Source: Rhodococcus jostii NBRC 16295
GTDB taxonomy: Bacteria > Actinomycetota > Actinomycetes > Mycobacteriales > Mycobacteriaceae
Assembly (NCBI RefSeq): GCF_001894825.1
Contig: NZ_BCWY01000076.1
Coordinates: forward strand, 1-44,816
DNA length: 44,816 nucleotides
Direction of reading: 5' to 3'
Under the pieces are notes generated by a model. That model was not told the origin of the DNA and did no database searches. It saw nothing but the letters and a program-made list of their open reading frames with translations. How positions within the stretch are numbered: the first letter of the stretch is position 1; every line of letters begins with the position of its first letter. A program made the position numbers and the translations under genes. Below, piece after piece: positions 40,817 to 44,816 of this stretch.

Positions 40817-41526
40817 GGCAGTTGAGCGATGACGGTCTCGGCGCCGATCGTCCGCTGGCCTCGCTCGGCGAGCAACGTGGTGCCCGCCGGGAAGTAGGTG
40901 TCGACGCGGGAGCCGAACCGGATCAGACCGTACGTGTCGCCGATCGGGAGGGTGTCGCCGACCTTGGCGTCGCAGACGATCCTGCGGGCGAGCAGACCGG
41001 CGATCTGCACGACGGCGACGTCGTGTCCGTCGGCGGTGTGCAGCAGCATGCTGTTGCGCTCGTTGACCTCGCTGGCGTCGGCGAGATCGGCGGAGAGGAA
41101 CCGGCCGGCGCGGTGGACGACCTTCTTCACCTCTCCGCCGACGGGGCTGCGCTGGACGTGCACGTCGAGCACGGACAGGAAGATGCTGACCCGGGGGAGT
41201 GGCTCGCTGCCCATGTCCAGCTCGGACGGCGGGACCGCGGAGTCGACGAGCGCGACCTCACCGTCGGCGGGCGCCACGGCGACACCGACGCGGTTCGGCG
41301 GCACGCGGTGCGGGTGCCGGAAGAACGCGGCGCAGGCCGCGGCCGAGGTCAGCGCCCCACGCCGGACCCACTTGCGCTTGCGCCCGACGAGCGCCACACC
41401 GAGGGGTGCAAGGACGAAGGGCAGCCCGGCCGGGTGGAGGGGCGGAACTGCTCCGCGGACGAGGTCGACGATGTGCCCGACGCTCGTGGGTTGCGGGGTT
41501 CCGGGGGGTGTGGGCTTGCGTGCCAC
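40813..41526 (-). CDS. psd: Phosphatidylserine decarboxylase proenzyme
   Basis: A 237-residue short (archaeal/actinobacterial-type) decarboxylase that makes phosphatidylethanolamine from phosphatidylserine. Key parts are FFRHPHRVPP, VAVAPADGEVALVDSA, FLSVLDVHVQRSPVGGEV, NERNSMLL and the self-cleavage site in LIRFGSRVDTYFP, where the Ser after Gly becomes the pyruvoyl group. GTG 41526 with AGAGGAG 3-4 nt upstream is the preferred start; 19 more residues are open before it. First gene of psd-pssA, which together form the PE pathway at the membrane. Confidence 0.95.
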   Translation of the reverse strand: MARKPTPPGTPQPTSVGHIVDLVRGAVPPLHPAGLPFVLAPLGVALVGRKRKWVRRGALTSAAACAAFFRHPHRVPPNRVGVAVAPADGEVALVDSAVPPSELDMGSEPLPRVSIFLSVLDVHVQRSPVGGEVKKVVHRAGRFLSADLADASEVNERNSMLLHTADGHDVAVVQIAGLLARRIVCDAKVGDTLPIGDTYGLIRFGSRVDTYFPAGTTLLAERGQRTIGAETVIAQLP

Positions 41527-41586
41527 GGGCTCCTCTAACTGTGTCGGACGGACGTGCTGCGCGCGCCATCGCGGCGCACTCACAGA

Positions 41587-42624
41587 TTACGTGAGCGCTA
41601 CCGGCTGCAACGGCATCAGGAGAGAGTACGCACTCGCGGGCTCCGATGTGTGAACGGATCGTGGCCGGATGGCGAGGGGAGTGAGGGGACCGGACACGTC
41701 GAACGTCAGCTGCTCGCCCGGCAGTGCGTCGACGGCCTCGAGGAGAAAACCCGCGTTCACCTGCACGTGGAAGCGCAGGCCCTGCCCCGCGCCGAGGCTG
41801 CCGACGACGATCTCGCCGGACTCCAGGACGCCGAGATCCACGCGGTCGCCGGCTTCGGCCAGGAGTGTCCGCAGCTCTGCCGAGGACAAGGTGTGCTCGA
41901 TCCCGGGGTGTGTGGGCGACAGGCTGCGATGGTCGGGGAACGCACCGTCGACGAGGCGGGTGGTGAGCTCTTCGGTGCCGCAGCGGAGGGTGACGGCATC
42001 GGAGTCGACGAGTACGGACACTTCCGCGTGGCGGCGCAGGAGCCCGGCGGCGTCGTCGAGGAAGGTGCACGGCACGACGGCGGAGACCGGCGCGTCCGGC
42101 GGCGCGAGTACGGCCGCCGTGCCGACCGCCAGCCGGTAGCGGTCGGTGGTGACGAGCCGCAGCACGTCGTGGTCCGTCTCGAACAGGCACCCGCGCAGCA
42201 CCGGGTACTCCGACTCGGGGTCGGCGGCGAACCGCACCGAACCGAACGCGGCGAGCAGGTCGGTGGTGCCGAGGACGAACGCGCTCTCCGTCTTCGGTCG
42301 AGCGTCGAGCAGGTGGTGAATTCTCGTGAGTTCGCGTCGGGCGTCGTCGAGCCCTTTCTCGAGCCGGCCGAGATGCCGGTCGAGCAGTCCGTGGGCGTCC
42401 GCGCCGTTCAGCACGGCCGACATCTCCTTGACGGGCATTCCCACCCGGCGCATCGCGGCGACGAGGACGGCCGCCTCCACGTGCCGGTCGGTGTACCAGC
42501 GGTAACCCGTGCGGGGGTCCACCACGTGCGGGGTGAGGACGCCCGCCTTGTCGTAGAACCGCAGGGCGCTGACCGACAGACCGGACGCCTGCGCGAGTTC
42601 GCCGATGCTGAGCACGCCGCTCAC
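41587..42624 (-). CDS. MerR-family regulator fused to DNA polymerase III beta-clamp-like domains
   Basis: A 345-residue protein of mixed architecture. Residues 4-72 are a MerR winged helix (LSIGELAQASGLSVSALRFYDKAGVLTPHVVDPRTGYRWYTDRHVEAAVLVAAMRRVGMPVKEM), followed by a dimerising helix to about 109. Residues 114-237 align by eye with domain 2 of the E. coli sliding clamp: GCLFETDHDVLRLVTTDRYRLAV versus GMLFETEGEELRTVATDGHRLAV, then LTTRLVDGAFPDHRSLSP versus FTSKLVDGRFPDYRRVLP. Residues 238-345 fit domain 3, including the final YSLLMPL (E. coli YVVMPM), part of the clamp's peptide pocket. Domain 1 is absent. GTG 42624 overlaps the upstream stop (GTGA). Probably a ligand- or protein-responsive regulator; function unknown. 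Confidence 0.9.
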   Translation of the reverse strand: MSGVLSIGELAQASGLSVSALRFYDKAGVLTPHVVDPRTGYRWYTDRHVEAAVLVAAMRRVGMPVKEMSAVLNGADAHGLLDRHLGRLEKGLDDARRELTRIHHLLDARPKTESAFVLGTTDLLAAFGSVRFAADPESEYPVLRGCLFETDHDVLRLVTTDRYRLAVGTAAVLAPPDAPVSAVVPCTFLDDAAGLLRRHAEVSVLVDSDAVTLRCGTEELTTRLVDGAFPDHRSLSPTHPGIEHTLSSAELRTLLAEAGDRVDLGVLESGEIVVGSLGAGQGLRFHVQVNAGFLLEAVDALPGEQLTFDVSGPLTPLAIRPRSVHTSEPASAYSLLMPLQPVALT

Positions 42625-43109
42625 TCTGCCCGGGTCGTCCGACACTCGCACGCATCGAGGTCTGCGCGGAGTCGCGAGATGGCCCCGCGGATCAGCCGGC
42701 CGTACCCGTCCTCGGCGAGGGACCCGCAGTTCTCCGCCGCCCGGTCGAGATGGTGCCGTGCCTCCGCCGAATGGCCGAGTGCGTGATGAGCCGCCGCCAC
42801 GTTGAGGTGCAGCGACGGGTAGAAGCCCGCCACCCGCAGTGAGGAGTGGTGCTCCCGGGCGCGATCGTCGGTCAGCGAGTCGGCGGCGTCGAGGGCGAGC
42901 AGATCCCAGCGCAGTTCCTCCGCGGGGTCCGTCTGCACGTCCGCCAGGTAGTGGGCGAGCGTGACGACGTGCAAGGGGTCACGGTCGACGCCGGACGGGA
43001 GGGCGTCCCACACCTCCTCGAAGATGTGCCGGGCGCCCTCCCGGTCACCTGCCATTGTTAGTTCCTGCCCCTGCGCGATCCTCGCCATGACGGCGTCCGG
43101 TGTGTCCAT
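42621..43109 (-). CDS. TPR-like hypothetical protein coupled to the MerR-clamp gene
   Basis: A 162-residue, Ala- and His-rich helical protein. The pattern of paired helices with small residues (QGQELTMAGDREGARHIFEEVWDAL; SLHLNVAAAHHALGHSAEARHHLDRAAENCGSL) resembles tetratricopeptide repeats; two to three repeats are likely. No enzymatic motif is visible. ATG 43109; the stop overlaps the MerR-clamp start by 4 nt, so the two are made together, suggesting a protein partner. Homologue function not known to me. Confidence 0.8.
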   Translation of the reverse strand: MDTPDAVMARIAQGQELTMAGDREGARHIFEEVWDALPSGVDRDPLHVVTLAHYLADVQTDPAEELRWDLLALDAADSLTDDRAREHHSSLRVAGFYPSLHLNVAAAHHALGHSAEARHHLDRAAENCGSLAEDGYGRLIRGAISRLRADLDACECRTTRAE

Positions 43110-43143
43110 ACCGGCAACGCTGAGGCCTCGACCAGGTCGAGGG

Positions 43144-43602
43144 TCAAGCCTTGCGCTCGGCCTCCGACTTGATGCGGGCGAGCGTGGTGTTCATCCCATT
43201 CACGAGGTCGACCTCGAAGTCCTCGTTGCCGCCGAGGACGGTCTTGACCAGGAACTGCGACACCTTGGACGTTCCGGTCGGCGCCTCGCGACGTTCGGTG
43301 ACCTTGGTTCCGCCCGCCGTGGGCTCGAGTTCGTACGACCAGATGGTGCGGTTCTCGAGGATGCGGAACGCGAGGGCCTTGTTGGGCTGGAACTTCACGA
43401 CCTTCGACGTGGTCGGCCACACGAGGAAGCCCTTGCGGTTGATGTTGACGGTCTTGGTGCCCTCTTCGACGACGCCACCGAGGATGCGCATCGTGCGGCA
43501 CTGGGGGCTCCATTCGCCCATCCGCTTCAGATCCGACACGACGGCCCACACGTCTTGCGGGGTCGCGGCGATGTCGATGCTTGCTTCGAGGGTGTTTGCC
43601 AT
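43144..43602 (-). CDS. SRPBCC-family protein
   Basis: A 152-residue START/Bet v1-like (polyketide cyclase/dehydrase superfamily) protein: MANTLEASIDIAATPQDVWAVVSDLKRMGEWSPQCRTMRILGG is the typical N-terminal strand-helix with the P..VW...SD...W.P pattern, and TIWSYELEPTAGGTKVTERREAP and the long C-terminal helix (VNGMNTTLARIKSEAERKA) complete the fold. It binds a hydrophobic ligand in a cavity; identity unknown. ATG 43602. It is 34 nt before the TPR-like gene on the same strand and may be cotranscribed. Confidence 0.88.
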   Translation of the reverse strand: MANTLEASIDIAATPQDVWAVVSDLKRMGEWSPQCRTMRILGGVVEEGTKTVNINRKGFLVWPTTSKVVKFQPNKALAFRILENRTIWSYELEPTAGGTKVTERREAPTGTSKVSQFLVKTVLGGNEDFEVDLVNGMNTTLARIKSEAERKA

Positions 43603-44076
43603 CGGCTGTCTCCAGTCAGGGAAGGTGATACGAACGGTAACAATTACTTTTGTGTCATCGTAGGCGTTCAGGACAGGGCGGTGTGCGGTAGGTCACTGAA
43701 TCTTCGTCCGACCGCGGTTTTCCAGCGCTTCCGCGCGCCTCATCGAAACCCTGTAACCAAAGGGGCACGATGGGCGATGAGTCAATAGCGCGACGAAAAG
43801 TCGCGGGTGCAATGGCGCAATGGAAAGTTGTCGAGTCGGTGTTCGGAAGTGATCGGTCGTGAATGTTCATTCGATCCTGCGGTGGGACCGCAGCCCTCTC
43901 CCTCTACTCGAATCAGCCCGATTGCAAGGACGCCCGTCCTCGTGGCCGAGTGAAAAACTCGAACGTCTCATGACGCCACGCGAAATCGAGGAAGCCCTCC
44001 GCGGCCGTCGGTAGGCGCCGTTGTCGCTCCCGCAATCTCGTCACCCTCCCTCCGGCCTCGGGGGAGACTGGGTGAT
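43603..44076. other. 474-nt non-coding interval with hairpins and a palindrome
   Basis: No convincing gene. Seen: hairpin CGCGAC-GAAAA-GTCGCG (43789-43805), palindrome GAATG-TT-CATTC (43861-43872) and hairpin CTGCGGT-GGG-ACCGCAG (43877-43893). The first part (43603-43670) is AT-rich and should contain the promoter of the SRPBCC gene; the rest is the leader and regulatory region of the lyase gene at 44077. Confidence 0.5.
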
Positions 44077-44816
44077 GTGGGAACCGAAGAGTGTGTCGTC
44101 GTCGGAACCGGAGCGGTCTCCGCAGAGGACGTGATCCGGGTGGCGCGTCTCGGTGCCCCGGTGCGGATTGCGGGGGACGCGATCTCGGCCATGGCGGAGT
44201 CCCGCAAGCGCATCGAAGCACTGGCCGAGGACCCGAAGCCCGTGTACGGGATCTCGACGGGATTCGGGGCACTCGCCACCCGGCACATCCCCTTCGCACG
44301 GCGGACACAGCTGCAGCGCAGTCTGGTCCGCTCGCACGCGGCCGGCAACGGCCCCGAGGTCGAGCAAGAGGTGGTGCGCGCCCTGATGCTGCTGCGGTTG
44401 TCGACCCTGGCCACCGGGCGCACCGGCGCGCGCCCGGAGGTGGCGCAGGTCTATGCCTCGTTGCTGTCGTCGGGGATCACGCCGGTGGTGCACGAATACG
44501 GCAGCCTCGGGTGTTCCGGTGATCTCGCGCCGCTGGCGCACGTCGCGCTCGCCGTCATCGGCGAGGGCACGGTCCGCGACGCCGAGGGCGCACTGATGCC
44601 GGCCGGGACGGCGCTGTCCGCCGCCGGCATCGAACCCGTCGTGCTCGAGGAAAAGGAGGGACTCGCCCTCATCAACGGCACCGACGGCATGCTCGGCATG
44701 CTGCTGCTGGCCTGCGAGGACCTGCACGGGCTCCTGCGGTTGGCCGACGTGACAGCGGCGATGAGTGTGGAGGGGCTGCTCGGCACCGACAAGGTGTTCG
44801 CCCCCGACCTGCAGGC
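44077..44816 (+). CDS. hutH: Histidine ammonia-lyase (3'-truncated)
   Basis: The first 246 codons of an aromatic amino-acid lyase; the gene runs off the window. VYGISTGFGALATRHIP (catalytic Tyr57), LVRSHAAGNGPEVE (the SHAAG motif that marks histidine-specific members), VVHEYGSLGCSGDLAPLAHVAL (the MIO prosthetic-group site) and EKEGLALINGTDGMLGM are in the expected order. The MIO tripeptide is Cys146-Ser147-Gly148 instead of the commoner Ala-Ser-Gly; the Ser and Gly needed for cyclisation are kept. Start GTG 44077 is preceded by GGGGAG at about 10 nt. It deaminates histidine to urocanate, the first step of histidine use. No other hut gene is in the window. Confidence 0.9.
   Translation, partial: MGTEECVVVGTGAVSAEDVIRVARLGAPVRIAGDAISAMAESRKRIEALAEDPKPVYGISTGFGALATRHIPFARRTQLQRSLVRSHAAGNGPEVEQEVVRALMLLRLSTLATGRTGARPEVAQVYASLLSSGITPVVHEYGSLGCSGDLAPLAHVALAVIGEGTVRDAEGALMPAGTALSAAGIEPVVLEEKEGLALINGTDGMLGMLLLACEDLHGLLRLADVTAAMSVEGLLGTDKVFAPDLQ

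Noticed and set aside
43655..43870. A 71-codon minus-strand frame in the gap before hutH
   Set aside because: No ribosome site, no recognisable motif and no support from neighbours; the interval looks regulatory.
43970..44014. A 14-codon plus-strand frame (MTPREIEEALRGRR) before hutH, considered as a leader peptide
   Set aside because: It has no His run, no Shine-Dalgarno and no attenuator-like pairing with the following sequence.

Overview
The window looks like a chromosomal segment of a high-GC actinobacterium, most likely Rhodococcus or a close relative (inference). The reasons are the GC-rich third codon positions, many GTG starts, dense 4-nt start/stop overlaps, and a gene order that follows the Mycobacterium tuberculosis segment from about Rv0408 to Rv0437c. 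Matching blocks are pta-ackA, pknG-glnH-glnX, mutT3, thiE/thiO-thiS-thiG, an lpqL-like peptidase, thiD-thiC, xthA-acetyltransferase-def, a DUF3263 gene with a virR-like gene, sodC, a ybdK-like ligase, and the AAA ATPase with pssA and psd. The synteny is from memory; no search was run.

Layout. 1-1307: 5'-truncated DUF222/HNH gene and an F420-type nitroreductase-like gene. 1370-4692: acetate/acetyl-phosphate pathway (pta, ackA). 4696-9385: amino-acid sensing operon glnX-glnH-pknG (minus). 9511-10269: Nudix hydrolase. 10270-13159: thiamine genes, with thiE divergent from thiO-thiS-thiG, which sit under a TPP riboswitch. 13273-15008: two-gene ABC exporter. 15154-17515: lipoprotein M28 peptidase and a class III nucleotide cyclase. 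17548-20143: thiC-thiD under a second TPP riboswitch. 20284-21904: two tandem small GNAT-like genes and a membrane protein with an elaborate operator region. 21871-24254: xthA, acetyltransferase, def. 24433-27322: DUF3263, virR-like, sodC, ybdK-like. 27384-28721: PAP2-type membrane protein. 28690-34888: six-gene Mrp Na+/H+ antiporter operon (minus). 35048-37702: Nudix, membrane protein, PEP mutase-like protein. 37742-41526: Cdc48-like AAA ATPase, pssA and psd. 41587-43602: an operon encoding a MerR protein fused to sliding-clamp domains plus a TPR-like protein, then an SRPBCC protein. 44077-end: 3'-truncated histidine ammonia-lyase.

Most of this is conserved housekeeping. The most unusual item is the gene at 41587-42624, in which a MerR DNA-binding head is joined to what reads as domains 2 and 3 of the DNA polymerase III beta clamp. 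Other points of interest are a repeated palindrome at two convergent gene junctions that supplies stop codons to the flanking genes, triplicated TQ motifs in the PknG N-terminus, a cyclase lacking the usual substrate-binding Asn, an acidic tail on MrpC, and several operator-like palindromes. No rRNA, tRNA, CRISPR array, insertion sequence or prophage was seen.
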